Below the pieces are notes generated by a model, which saw only the letters and a list, made by a program, of their open reading frames with translations, was not told the DNA's origin and ran no database searches. The position numbers were made by a program, and so were the translations under genes. From SVQP01 sp045652835 (GTDB taxonomy: Bacteria > Bacillota > Clostridia > Oscillospirales > CAG-272), in the NCBI GenBank assembly GCA_045652835.1, contig JAZOLE010000118.1:1-13711 (forward strand): 13,711 bases of DNA. Reading direction: 5' to 3'. This document shows, piece after piece, positions 6,280-12,991 of this stretch (position 1 is the first letter of the stretch; each line of letters opens with the position of its first letter).

Positions 6280-8115
6280 TTATAAAAGCTCCAAAAGCGA
6301 GAAGCTGCCTGCCAGGAAAGCTTGAAGCTCCTCGGCACTCAGCTTGCGCTGTGCCAAAAGCGAGAGGGAATAGATCTGACGCGCCAGCAGCTCTGCCTTG
6401 TCCGCGTCGGTCTCTGAAAGCGTTAAAAGCTTGGTGTAAAGCGAGGAGGCGGTGTTGATGACCAGCGAATACTCCAGCGGGAACTCCATGGGAGCAGAGC
6501 CGGTGCTCATGGCGTACATGCGCATCATCTCAGCCATACGCGAGGATTCCTCGGTCACGCCCAGCATAGCGGGTACGCCTGCATCCTTGAGCGGTGCATA
6601 GGTCACACCCAGCTGCTCGTTGCCGCTTACGCGTTGGAACAGCTCGGTCAGCGCGGGCTGATCGCTTACGTCGCCATCACCCTTGAGTGCATCCGCCACG
6701 TCCGAGTCAATGCGCTTGAACTTCACGTCATCGCGGTAAGACTCCAGCGCGGACATAAACTGGGTATCCAGCGTCTTTTCCAGTACCGCAACGGAAATGC
6801 CTTGCGCGGCAAACATGGAAATGTATTGCGCCTGCTGCGCCTTGTCGGTGGTGTAGTAGACCACGCCCTCGTGCTTTTCCTTTGCGGCTTCGAGGTACTC
6901 GTCAACCGTGACGTGCTTGCCGTCGGTCAAGCAAAGCAGCAGGCTGCCCTTAACGCGGTCATAGAACTTGCGGTCACGAATACAAGCATACTCCACGAAA
7001 ATACGCATGTCGTTCCAGATGTTTTCGTACTGCTCTCGCTCCAAGTTGCAAAGAGAGCAGAGCTTGTCCGCCACCTTTTTGACAATGTGATTGCCAACCT
7101 TGGTTACGTAGGTATTGTTTTGCAGGTAGCTGCGGGATACGTTGAGCGGCAGCTCGGGGCAATCCAAGACGCCGCGCAGCATCAGAAGATAATCGGGAAT
7201 GACCTCCTTGATGTTGTCGGCAACGAATACCTGATTGTAGTACAGCTTGACCTGACCCTCGACCGATTCGTATTCGGACGAGATGCGGGGGAAGTAAAGA
7301 ATACCCTTAAAATTCAAGGGGTAATCTGCATTGATGTGAATGTGGAACAGAGGCTGCTTGAAGTCGGAGAATACCTTGTTATAAAACTCGTCGTACTGCT
7401 CTTTGGTGCAATCCGAGGGATTGGCTTGCCACAGGGGAGTTGTGTCATTGATCGGCTTTTGTTCGCTTTCATCCTCAGTGTCTGCCTCTTCGAAGTAGAT
7501 CTCCACGGGCATAAACGCGCAGTATTTGCCCAGCATACCCATCAGCCTTGCGCGATCGAGATATTCGCTCTCCTGTTCGCAGATATGCATGATCACGGCA
7601 GTGCCGCGCTCCTGCTTATCGCAAGGCTCGGTGCTCCAGCTGCCCTCACCGTCGCAGATCCAATGCACGGCAGGCGCGTCGGTAAAGGACTTAGTGTAGA
7701 TCTCTACGCTGTCGGATACCATAAACGCAGAGTAGAAGCCAAGACCAAAGTGACCGATAATGCCGTTTGCAGCACCCTCACCCTCGTACTTGCGAATAAA
7801 CTCAAAAGCACCCGAAAGCGCAATATTGCAAATGTATTTTTCCAGCTCCTCGGCAGTCATGCCAATGCCGTTATCCGACACGCTGATGGTGCGCGCATCC
7901 TTGTCAAGTGTAACGGTGATGCGATAGGCGTCGTCATCACTCGGAATTTCACCGAGTGATTGCAATCTTTTATATTTGGTTACCGCGTCGGTCGCGTTGG
8001 AAACGATCTCGCGCAGAAAGATATCCTTTTCGGAGTAAAGCCATTTTTTGATGATGGGGAAGATGTGCTCGGTATCAACCGAGATGCCCCCTCTTTTTAC
8101 GTTGTTTGTGTCCAT
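6280..8115 (-). CDS. htpG: Molecular chaperone HtpG (bacterial Hsp90)
   Basis: This 611-residue ATP-dependent chaperone of the cytoplasm is close to the usual bacterial length (E. coli 624). The N-terminal GHKL ATPase carries LREIVSNATDA with the catalytic Glu36 and Mg-binding Asn40, DNGIGM (81–86), and GHFGLGFYSAF (121–131), the glycine-rich lid hinge. The middle domain has FKGILYFP and LPLNVSRSYLQNN, whose Arg contacts the ATP gamma-phosphate. The C-terminal third is less conserved and includes the dimerisation region. The charged linker of eukaryotic Hsp90 is absent, as expected. The start ATG 8115–8113 follows GAGG about seven bases upstream. It lies 18 bases after the permease gene and directly abuts the next gene, so it is in the middle of the operon. 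I see no heat-shock-type CIRCE element (TTAGCACTC-N9-GAGTGCTAA) upstream. Confidence 0.97.
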   Translation of the reverse strand: MDTNNVKRGGISVDTEHIFPIIKKWLYSEKDIFLREIVSNATDAVTKYKRLQSLGEIPSDDDAYRITVTLDKDARTISVSDNGIGMTAEELEKYICNIALSGAFEFIRKYEGEGAANGIIGHFGLGFYSAFMVSDSVEIYTKSFTDAPAVHWICDGEGSWSTEPCDKQERGTAVIMHICEQESEYLDRARLMGMLGKYCAFMPVEIYFEEADTEDESEQKPINDTTPLWQANPSDCTKEQYDEFYNKVFSDFKQPLFHIHINADYPLNFKGILYFPRISSEYESVEGQVKLYYNQVFVADNIKEVIPDYLLMLRGVLDCPELPLNVSRSYLQNNTYVTKVGNHIVKKVADKLCSLCNLEREQYENIWNDMRIFVEYACIRDRKFYDRVKGSLLLCLTDGKHVTVDEYLEAAKEKHEGVVYYTTDKAQQAQYISMFAAQGISVAVLEKTLDTQFMSALESYRDDVKFKRIDSDVADALKGDGDVSDQPALTELFQRVSGNEQLGVTYAPLKDAGVPAMLGVTEESSRMAEMMRMYAMSTGSAPMEFPLEYSLVINTASSLYTKLLTLSETDADKAELLARQIYSLSLLAQRKLSAEELQAFLAGSFSLLELL

Positions 8116-8133
8116 GTCATACCTCGTTGACGG

Positions 8134-9633
8134 TTATTCTTGTGTGTTGTCGGTTTCGGAAGCATCATCCTGCGGCGTCGTGTTTTCCTGATCGGTTACG
8201 TCGGTGCTGATAGATTGCGCAGCCTGCTTTTGTGCTTCTGCCTGCAGCTTGCGCAGCTGCTTTTGCTCGCGGCGCTTGTCTATCATCTTTTTGAGCTTGC
8301 TGTGCTCGTAATAGTATGCCAGCTTTCTGTTCTGGTAGTGTACTGCAAAGTCGATCTCGTCCTCGGTAGCAGCCCCTCGGTAATATTCCGCAGTATCGAT
8401 CGGCAAGCCTTTTTTGGTCAATCTTGCTTCAATGAACATTTTGCCAAGCTCTACCATGACTGCAAACAGAGGAACAGAAACGATCAGGGCAATCGGATTA
8501 CCATGGAAGATGGTACCCATGACAATAATCGAGATCAGCACGCAAAGTGCGCTGACGCCCATCTGGTCGCCCAGAATTTTGGGGCTGATGATATTGCCTT
8601 CAAGCTGCTGAATGATCAGTACAAGCAGGACGTACAAAAGGAACTTGGAGGGATTGGTGATCAGAATGATAAAGCCACCGGGGATAGCTCCGATGAACGG
8701 GCCGACAACCGGAATGATATCAGTTATGCCGATCATGACCGAGATCAGCACGAAATATTCGGAAACGTCAAAGATCCAGAAGGAGAGCAGACACATAACA
8801 AAGATGATGGCTGCATCCAGCAGCTTGCCCTCAATGTAGCTGCCAAAGGATCTGTTGATGATGCCCAGCACGTTGTTGATGAACTTATTCTGCTCGTAGG
8901 TAAAGATGGCTTTGCGCAATTTTTTGACTTGAGCCAAACGCGTTTCCTTGGTGGCAAGCAGGTGGAAGGCGATCAGAATGCTGAAGAATGCATCGATGAT
9001 GAATACGTAGACCTTGTTGATCAGGGTTCCGGTGTAGGGGAACAGCTTATCCATGATCTTCTTGAGCAAAGAGGAATTGTTGTCATCAAAAATGCCCATG
9101 AATTGCTCAAGCAAGCTTTTGGAGGAGTCAAAGATGGAATTGATTGCATTGGTGACTGCAATTTTGATCTCCTCGGGGCTGATGTATTGCGTGCCATCAG
9201 CAGTATTCTGTCCCATCAGCTTTTCAAGGCGGATAATGCCGTTGTTGATCAGCGAAATGATTTCTTCAAGATAGGTGTCATAGTTGGCAATCAGGCGCTG
9301 AATGCTTCTCAGAATTTCGGGAACCAAAATACCCAAGAACAGGGCAATGCCCGAAAGTACGATCAGCGTGGTCATAAACAGGGAAAGCGCACGGCGCAAT
9401 CCTGGGAATTTGACCTTTTTGAATACGTAATTATCGAAAATTTTCATGATCGGGTTACATAGGTATGCAATACAGAAGCCGTACACCACGGGTGCAAAGA
9501 TGACCCAGACGCGTCCGATGAAATCCTTAATGGCGCCGATATTGACGATGGCATAGAGCAAAACGCCCACTATTGCGACGGCGAGTGCGGCGATCATATA
9601 AATTTTTTGTCCCTTGAGCTTTTGCGTTTGCAT
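8134..9633 (-). CDS. AI-2E family (UPF0118) membrane permease
   Basis: This 499-residue integral membrane protein starts with a hydrophobic hairpin (about residues 10–60) and has a long, mostly hydrophilic loop in the middle (about 105–210). A second membrane block carries the family signatures GITDIIPVVGPFIGAIPG (about 302–319) and QQLEGNIISPKILGDQMG (about 342–359). The family was named from E. coli TqsA, tied to autoinducer-2 export; other members are Na+/H+ or Na+(Li+)/H+ antiporters, so the substrate is not predictable here. The C-terminal 100 residues form a charged cytoplasmic tail rich in Lys/Arg/Gln then Asp/Glu/Thr, probably coiled-coil then disordered. The start ATG 9633–9631 is chosen because GGGAG sits about seven bases upstream; the frame is open to 9684, but that extension has no ribosome binding site and would cut into the leader hairpin region. 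First gene of the five-gene operon. Confidence 0.92.
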   Translation of the reverse strand: MQTQKLKGQKIYMIAALAVAIVGVLLYAIVNIGAIKDFIGRVWVIFAPVVYGFCIAYLCNPIMKIFDNYVFKKVKFPGLRRALSLFMTTLIVLSGIALFLGILVPEILRSIQRLIANYDTYLEEIISLINNGIIRLEKLMGQNTADGTQYISPEEIKIAVTNAINSIFDSSKSLLEQFMGIFDDNNSSLLKKIMDKLFPYTGTLINKVYVFIIDAFFSILIAFHLLATKETRLAQVKKLRKAIFTYEQNKFINNVLGIINRSFGSYIEGKLLDAAIIFVMCLLSFWIFDVSEYFVLISVMIGITDIIPVVGPFIGAIPGGFIILITNPSKFLLYVLLVLIIQQLEGNIISPKILGDQMGVSALCVLISIIVMGTIFHGNPIALIVSVPLFAVMVELGKMFIEARLTKKGLPIDTAEYYRGAATEDEIDFAVHYQNRKLAYYYEHSKLKKMIDKRREQKQLRKLQAEAQKQAAQSISTDVTDQENTTPQDDASETDNTQE

Positions 9634-9660
9634 AGTTGTCTCCCGATATGTAGTATGTGC

Positions 9661-9685
9661 TGTGCGGTGCATAAAATACCGCACA
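9661..9685 (-). promoter_or_regulatory. Inverted repeat at the 5' end of the permease–htpG transcript
   Basis: TGTGCGGT (9661–9668) and ACCGCACA (9678–9685) form a perfect 8-bp inverted repeat with a 9-base A/T-rich spacer. It begins at the predicted transcription start (near 9683) of the minus-strand operon, so it is either an operator just downstream of the promoter or a 5'-terminal stem-loop that would protect the mRNA. There is no T tract, so it is not a terminator or attenuator on its own. Confidence 0.6.
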
Positions 9686-9689
9686 TTAA

Positions 9690-9718
9690 ATTATATACCA
9701 AATAAGCCGATTCGTCAA
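9690..9718 (-). promoter_or_regulatory. Sigma-A promoter of the permease–htpG–pgcA operon
   Basis: Read on the minus strand: -35 TTGACG (9718–9713), a 17-base spacer, and -10 TATAAT (9695–9690). Only one base differs from the TTGACA/TATAAT consensus. The predicted start is near 9683, giving a leader of about 50 nt before the ATG at 9633. It is divergent from the ispE promoter. Confidence 0.88.
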
Positions 9719-9782
9719 GGGATTGCAGACAAGATTTCACCGTTTCAGACTAATTTTAATAATGCGTACACACTTTTTTCTC

Positions 9783-9811
9783 TTGCCAAAGCGCTTGCTC
9801 TGTGTTATAAT
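9783..9811 (+). promoter_or_regulatory. Sigma-A promoter of ispE
   Basis: -35 TTGCCA (9783–9788), a 17-base spacer, and -10 TATAAT (9806–9811). The predicted start is near 9818, giving a leader of about 28 nt that carries the GAGGAG Shine-Dalgarno (9835–9840). The -35 boxes of the two divergent promoters are about 64 bases apart. Confidence 0.88.
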
Positions 9812-9845
9812 CAAAGCAGAGAGAAAAATGAGAGGAGGAGCGCGA

Positions 9846-10712
9846 ATGGAATTGCGTGCATATGCCAAAATCAATTTGTACTTAGACGTGACCGCCAAGC
9901 GTGCGGACGGGTATCACGATATTCTCAGCATCATGCAAACGGTGGATCTGTATGATGAGGTGAGCGTAAACGTATACGAGAATCAGAGCGGTGGCATTGT
10001 GCTGCATTGCGGTGCAGACCTGCCTTGTGACGCGCGTAATTTGGCATACAGAGCGGCAGACGCTTATTTTGCGGGCAGCGTGCCTTGCAAAATTGCAATA
10101 GATATCAAAAAAAACATCCCCATGCAGGCGGGGCTTGCAGGGGGCAGCGCGGATTGCGCAGCGGTCCTGCGTGCGCTCAATACGCATTATGCTCGTTATA
10201 GCGAGTGTGAATTGCTTGCCCTTGGTGCACGCCTTGGCGCGGACGTGCCGTTTTGCCTTGAGGGTGGCACGCGCATCACGCGTGGCATCGGAGAGATCAT
10301 GCAGCCCTGCGCACCCATGCCGGATTGCTATCTTGTGATTGCGCGAGGCGGCGATGGCATCAGCACACCTTGGGCGTACGGTGCATTGGATGCCAAATAC
10401 GGTGACTTCTCAAAGCAGGGAGCAGAGAGCGAAGGGCGCCTTGCGCGCGTCACTCATGCCATGCAGGCAGGCGATCTTGCGGCTATGGCGGATGCCATGT
10501 ATAACCTGTTTGAATCGGTTGTGCTGCCCGTACACGAGGTCGCAAGAATCGCCAAGCAGGATATGCTCAACGGTGGCGCGATCGGTGCCATGATGAGCGG
10601 TAGCGGACCCAGCGTAGTGGGCATTTTTACAGAGCAAGATGCCGCGCAGCGCGTGCGTGACGTCATTGCAGCCCGGGGCATAGCAGCATTTGTGTGCAAG
10701 CCGGTGAATTGA
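9846..10712 (+). CDS. ispE: 4-diphosphocytidyl-2-C-methyl-D-erythritol kinase (IspE)
   Basis: This 288-residue GHMP-family kinase of the MEP isoprenoid pathway phosphorylates the 2-hydroxyl of CDP-methylerythritol with ATP. Seen in sequence: AYAKINLYLDV at the N-terminus with catalytic Lys8, RADGYHDI, the ATP-binding glycine loop QAGLAGGSAD (94–103), ADVPFCLEGG with catalytic Asp133, and the C-terminal GAMMSGSGPSVVGIF motif. The length is normal. ATG 9846 is chosen because GAGGAG (9835–9840) lies five bases upstream; the in-frame ATG at 9828 would place that SD inside the gene. It is transcribed alone from its own promoter and ends at a composite repeat and bidirectional terminator. It is not linked to a purine repressor or other pathway genes here. 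Confidence 0.96.
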   Translation: MELRAYAKINLYLDVTAKRADGYHDILSIMQTVDLYDEVSVNVYENQSGGIVLHCGADLPCDARNLAYRAADAYFAGSVPCKIAIDIKKNIPMQAGLAGGSADCAAVLRALNTHYARYSECELLALGARLGADVPFCLEGGTRITRGIGEIMQPCAPMPDCYLVIARGGDGISTPWAYGALDAKYGDFSKQGAESEGRLARVTHAMQAGDLAAMADAMYNLFESVVLPVHEVARIAKQDMLNGGAIGAMMSGSGPSVVGIFTEQDAAQRVRDVIAARGIAAFVCKPVN

Positions 10713-10734
10713 GTTTATAACAACCCCGGTGATA

Positions 10735-10885
10735 AAGATTTTGGTCGAGCTTTTGCAAAAGCTCGCAGGTTCCAAGGGCAGCGCCCTTGGTCGCTCGTCG
10801 CAACGAGCGAAATGTGTTTTCGCCGTTTTGATTTGCGAAGCAAATATGTTCTTCTTTTGCGGCTACTTGCTCAAAAAAGAACGGA
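10735..10885. repeat. Composite multi-hairpin intergenic element
   Basis: Consecutive palindromes follow ispE: CGAGCTTTTGCAAAAGCTCG (10746–10765, perfect); CCAAGGGC-AGC-GCCCTTGG (10772–10790); TCGCTCGT-CGCA-ACGAGCGA (10791–10810); ATTTGC-GAA-GCAAAT (10831–10845); and GTTCTT…AAGAAC with inner TTTTG/CAAAA pairing (10848–10882). Such strings of short hairpins match a type of composite intergenic repeat I recall from clostridial genomes. The 66-codon open frame across it (from 10729) has no ribosome binding site and its codons are those of the hairpins, so it is not a gene. Whether it is transcribed as an RNA is unknown. Confidence 0.65.
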
Positions 10886-10906
10886 AATATATTCTTCAAC
10901 GCAAAG

Positions 10907-10944
10907 AAAAAGGAAGTCGCTTATCATAAGCAACTTCCTTTTTT
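10907..10944. terminator. Bidirectional intrinsic terminator between ispE and the lipoprotein gene
   Basis: AAAAAGGAAGT (10907–10917) pairs with ACTTCCTTTTT (10933–10943). The inner stem GCTTA/TAAGC (10919–10923 with 10927–10931) is separated by one C·A mismatch and closed by a TCA loop. The A run on the left and T run on the right make it work on both strands: for ispE read-through on the plus strand and for the three-gene operon ending at 10957 on the minus strand. Confidence 0.9.
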
Positions 10945-10956
10945 GTCTGTATGAGT

Positions 10957-11451
10957 TTATTCCAGCGCAGTCTTGACCGCATCCGTTGCAGCTGTCGTAT
11001 CCGCGTCGGTCAGCATGGTGAATACCACGTAATTGCCAAAGACAAAGACCTGTGCGTTTTCCAGCTTGGTCTTTTCTGCAGGGTCATACATTTCAAGGAA
11101 TACCTCCAGCTCGACCTGCAGCGCTTGCGCGTACTTTTCCACCTCAGCCTTGACAGCGTTTACGTCGCCACCTTCCTTAACGCGGAAGATGCCAAACTCG
11201 TCAACCGTCTGAGAGGAGGTAGATACGCAGATCGTCCATTCCTGCACGTTGTCGGTAATGACGTCGGGAGTAGTAAATTCAAGGGATACGTAATCCGCGT
11301 CGGTAGCGGTAAAGCCGCCCTGAGTGGAAACCGCGCCTAAAACTGCAGAGGAGAGGTCGCTTACCGCAACGTCCGAGCGGTAAGAGGAGCAAGCGGAAAG
11401 GGTAAGAGCCAGGCAGAGCAGCAGAGCTGCGATCAAAGTAAGTTTTTTCAT
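10957..11451 (-). CDS. DUF4358-like lipoprotein
   Basis: This 164-residue protein has a lipoprotein signal: MKK, a hydrophobic stretch, then LTLSAC with the acylated Cys at position 21. The mature part contains DEFGIFRVKEG, then VEKYAQALQ, EMYDPAEKTKLENAQVFVFGNYVVFTMLTD, which resembles the DUF4358 family of clostridial secreted or lipid-anchored proteins of unknown function (E-x-G-I-F…Y-x-P-x-E-x-x-K-L-x-N-A…G-x-Y-V). The Shine-Dalgarno AAGGAG lies seven bases before ATG 11451. It is the last gene of the operon, 18 bases after the SGNH hydrolase, and ends at the bidirectional terminator. In Clostridia such genes often stand next to SGNH hydrolases or O-acyltransferases, so a role in surface glycan acylation is plausible but not shown. 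The lipoprotein call is firm; the DUF assignment is by pattern. Confidence 0.85.
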   Translation of the reverse strand: MKKLTLIAALLLCLALTLSACSSYRSDVAVSDLSSAVLGAVSTQGGFTATDADYVSLEFTTPDVITDNVQEWTICVSTSSQTVDEFGIFRVKEGGDVNAVKAEVEKYAQALQVELEVFLEMYDPAEKTKLENAQVFVFGNYVVFTMLTDADTTAATDAVKTALE

Positions 11452-11469
11452 GTTGTATCTCCTTGTCTT

Positions 11470-12303
11470 TTATTCAGTGTAGCCGTGTGTGCGGATATAT
11501 TGCAGAACTGCCTTGTAAGCTTCTGCCGTCATGTGAATGCCGTCGCCGCTGTCATAGAGCGCGATCATTGCGCCATTGCTGTTTTTGAGTATGCTTGCCG
11601 TGTCAAGATATTTGCAGCCGTGCTCTGCAGCGATCTGCTTGACCCAGCCGTTTGCGGTATCGATCTTGGCGTTGGTAATGCCGTGACCGCCTGCGTCATA
11701 GCCCTCGGTAACAGGGAAGATGGACTGCAGTATGATCTTTGTCTCGGGGCTTGCAGCCTTGATTGCACCGATCAGCTTGCCGTAATACGCCTTGAATTGG
11801 GTCTCGGTACAGAACGAAACACCGTTAACTCCCAGCGTGATCACCATATATTTGGGTTTTTCCTGCGCTGCTGCATCGGCAACGGTCATTTCGGTGTCGG
11901 TCACGGGATATACGATGGTGGTCTTGTGAATGTTGCCGTCCAGGGTCAGCGTGCCAAGTGCGCCGGACCAAACTTGCTTGGTCTGCTTGCCGCCCGTGAG
12001 CACTGCGCGGTTGATCATGTGGTAGGTGGTGGAGTCACCAAGGAAAATCATGCTGTCAATATACTCCTGACCCATGTCTGCGGTCTGTCCAAGTGTAACC
12101 GAAGGGTCAGGCACGGTGTTTGCGGGAACGTCGCTCGTATCGGTTTGGGTGTCCTGCGCGGGCCTGTCGGGGCGAGAAGAGCCAAACAGGGGAGTGTCGG
12201 TCACCACAGCCACGATGCCCCAAGCACAAAGCAGGAGCAGCGAGCAAGTCAGCAGCGCAATGATGACGATGACAAGTGTTTTGATAGTGGAATCTAAATT
12301 CAT
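11470..12303 (-). CDS. Membrane-anchored SGNH/GDSL-family hydrolase
   Basis: This 277-residue protein has one N-terminal transmembrane helix (about residues 8–34), a Pro/Thr/Asp-rich linker (about 41–75), and an extracytoplasmic SGNH domain. Block I is FLGDSTTYHM with nucleophile Ser91; GVN160 supplies the oxyanion Asn (block III); and SGDGIHMTAEAY supplies Asp254 and His257 (block V). These are the residues of serine esterases and lipases that remove acyl groups, often acetyl from glycans. A clear block II Gly is less certain (candidates are in WSGALG, about 112–117). The start at 12303 has GGAG about 12 bases upstream, which is long spacing, and may rely on coupling to the preceding gene whose stop is eight bases away. 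Substrate is unknown; the following lipoprotein and the preceding membrane protein suggest an envelope role. Confidence 0.9.
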   Translation of the reverse strand: MNLDSTIKTLVIVIIALLTCSLLLLCAWGIVAVVTDTPLFGSSRPDRPAQDTQTDTSDVPANTVPDPSVTLGQTADMGQEYIDSMIFLGDSTTYHMINRAVLTGGKQTKQVWSGALGTLTLDGNIHKTTIVYPVTDTEMTVADAAAQEKPKYMVITLGVNGVSFCTETQFKAYYGKLIGAIKAASPETKIILQSIFPVTEGYDAGGHGITNAKIDTANGWVKQIAAEHGCKYLDTASILKNSNGAMIALYDSGDGIHMTAEAYKAVLQYIRTHGYTE

Positions 12304-12311
12304 AATCGGGA

Positions 12312-12752
12312 TTATCTCCGTTTCTGTTCATTGGTGGATGCATAAACGCTTCGGCTACGCTTGGCTTCTGCCTTGCGCTGCTTTGCATGGCGTATTGCAA
12401 GAAATGCGCCAAAACAGACGGCGTACAGCAGTATGCTCAGCATGGCAAACAGCGTCAAGGATCTACTTGGCGTGCCAATGTCCGAAAAGCGAGCGTAGAT
12501 GCATAAATAAAAGCCGCCCAGCGTCAGTGCCGCATGAATGATCACGCGCCAGAAGAGCGAAAAATTGGCATTTGCATAAATGACGTTCGCAGCCGCGAAA
12601 AACGCGCAAAAGGCAAGAATGAGAAAATAGGATGCCGTGGCAAACGAGGTCATGTTACCAAGCAGCACAAACAGCATAGCCGCGCTGAAAAGCACGGTGT
12701 TGTAGATGCAGGTGTGTATGAGGAATGCTTTGATGAAAGTCTTGAATTTCAT
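12312..12752 (-). CDS. Four-helix membrane protein of unknown function
   Basis: This 146-residue protein has four predicted transmembrane helices (about residues 8–31, 39–59, 67–88 and 98–120) and a basic cytoplasmic tail rich in Lys and Arg (121–146). The overall four-TM plan of about 140 residues resembles DUF3021-like proteins, but I see no diagnostic motif and do not assign it. The start at 12752 (MKFKTF) has AAAGGAC six bases upstream; the frame is open to 12824, but that extension runs across the promoter's -10 and -35 boxes and must be non-coding. First gene of the three-gene operon with the SGNH hydrolase (eight bases away) and the lipoprotein. Confidence 0.82.
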   Translation of the reverse strand: MKFKTFIKAFLIHTCIYNTVLFSAAMLFVLLGNMTSFATASYFLILAFCAFFAAANVIYANANFSLFWRVIIHAALTLGGFYLCIYARFSDIGTPSRSLTLFAMLSILLYAVCFGAFLAIRHAKQRKAEAKRSRSVYASTNEQKRR

Positions 12753-12783
12753 GGTCGTGTCCTTTACGTATACAGATATATAT

Positions 12784-12812
12784 ACTTTACCACAAAACGC
12801 GCATAAATGCAA
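12784..12812 (-). promoter_or_regulatory. Sigma-A promoter of the membrane protein–SGNH–lipoprotein operon
   Basis: Read on the minus strand: -35 TTGCAT (12812–12807), a 17-base spacer, and -10 TAAAGT (12789–12784). The predicted start is near 12777, giving a leader of about 25 nt to the ATG at 12752. The match to consensus is moderate but the position and spacing are right. Confidence 0.7.
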
Positions 12813-12843
12813 GAGAGCGACCAAAAATTCACGAAACCTTTAC

Positions 12844-12898
12844 ATGATTACCTTGGGAGATAATCATTATGAATATATTCAAATAATTATGCATAATT
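12844..12898. promoter_or_regulatory. Two palindromes between divergent promoters, candidate operators
   Basis: ATGATTA (12844–12850) and TAATCAT (12861–12867) form a perfect 7-bp inverted repeat with a 10-base spacer. AATTATGCATAATT (12885–12898) is a 14-bp perfect palindrome ending three bases before the nusB -35 box. Both lie in the gap between the -35 boxes of the divergent promoters, where activator or repressor sites are usual. The A/T richness raises the chance of coincidence. Confidence 0.4.
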
Positions 12899-12901
12899 GT
12901 G

Positions 12902-12930
12902 TTGACTTTTTTCGCGCGAGGGTGTATAAT
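12902..12930 (+). promoter_or_regulatory. nusB: Strong sigma-A promoter of nusB
   Basis: -35 TTGACT (12902–12907), a 17-base spacer, and -10 TATAAT (12925–12930). One base differs from consensus. The predicted start is near 12937, giving a leader of about 55 nt before ATG 12992. Confidence 0.9.
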
Positions 12931-12935
12931 ATAAG

Positions 12936-12954
12936 TTATAATGGAATTATAATG
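12936..12954. promoter_or_regulatory. Inverted repeat at the nusB transcription start
   Basis: TTATAAT-GGA-ATTATAA (12936–12952) is a perfect 7-bp inverted repeat placed on the predicted start site. It also reads as a direct repeat of TTATAATG (12936–12943 and 12947–12954). It could be a repressor site or spare -10 boxes; no matching -35 box is seen for the two extra TATAAT copies. Confidence 0.4.
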
Positions 12955-12991
12955 ACTATTTATGTCCAAAAGAGTGCGAAAGGAAACAAAC

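Noticed and set aside
6634..7959. 441-codon plus-strand open frame opposite htpG
   Set aside because: It is exactly antisense to a highly conserved gene, has no ribosome binding site or recognisable motif, and its composition is that of a complementary-strand shadow.
8140..9462. 440-codon plus-strand open frame opposite the AI-2E permease gene
   Set aside because: Antisense shadow. Its Asp/Gln/Cys-rich sequence mirrors the hydrophobic codons of the permease, and no start signal is present.
9634..9845. CIRCE element for HrcA control of the htpG operon
   Set aside because: No TTAGCACTC-N9-GAGTGCTAA or near match is present. The only inverted repeat is TGTGCGGT/ACCGCACA.
10729..10929. 66-codon open frame after ispE
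   Set aside because: It runs through the hairpin repeats and into the terminator, has no Shine-Dalgarno sequence, and its protein has no recognisable pattern.
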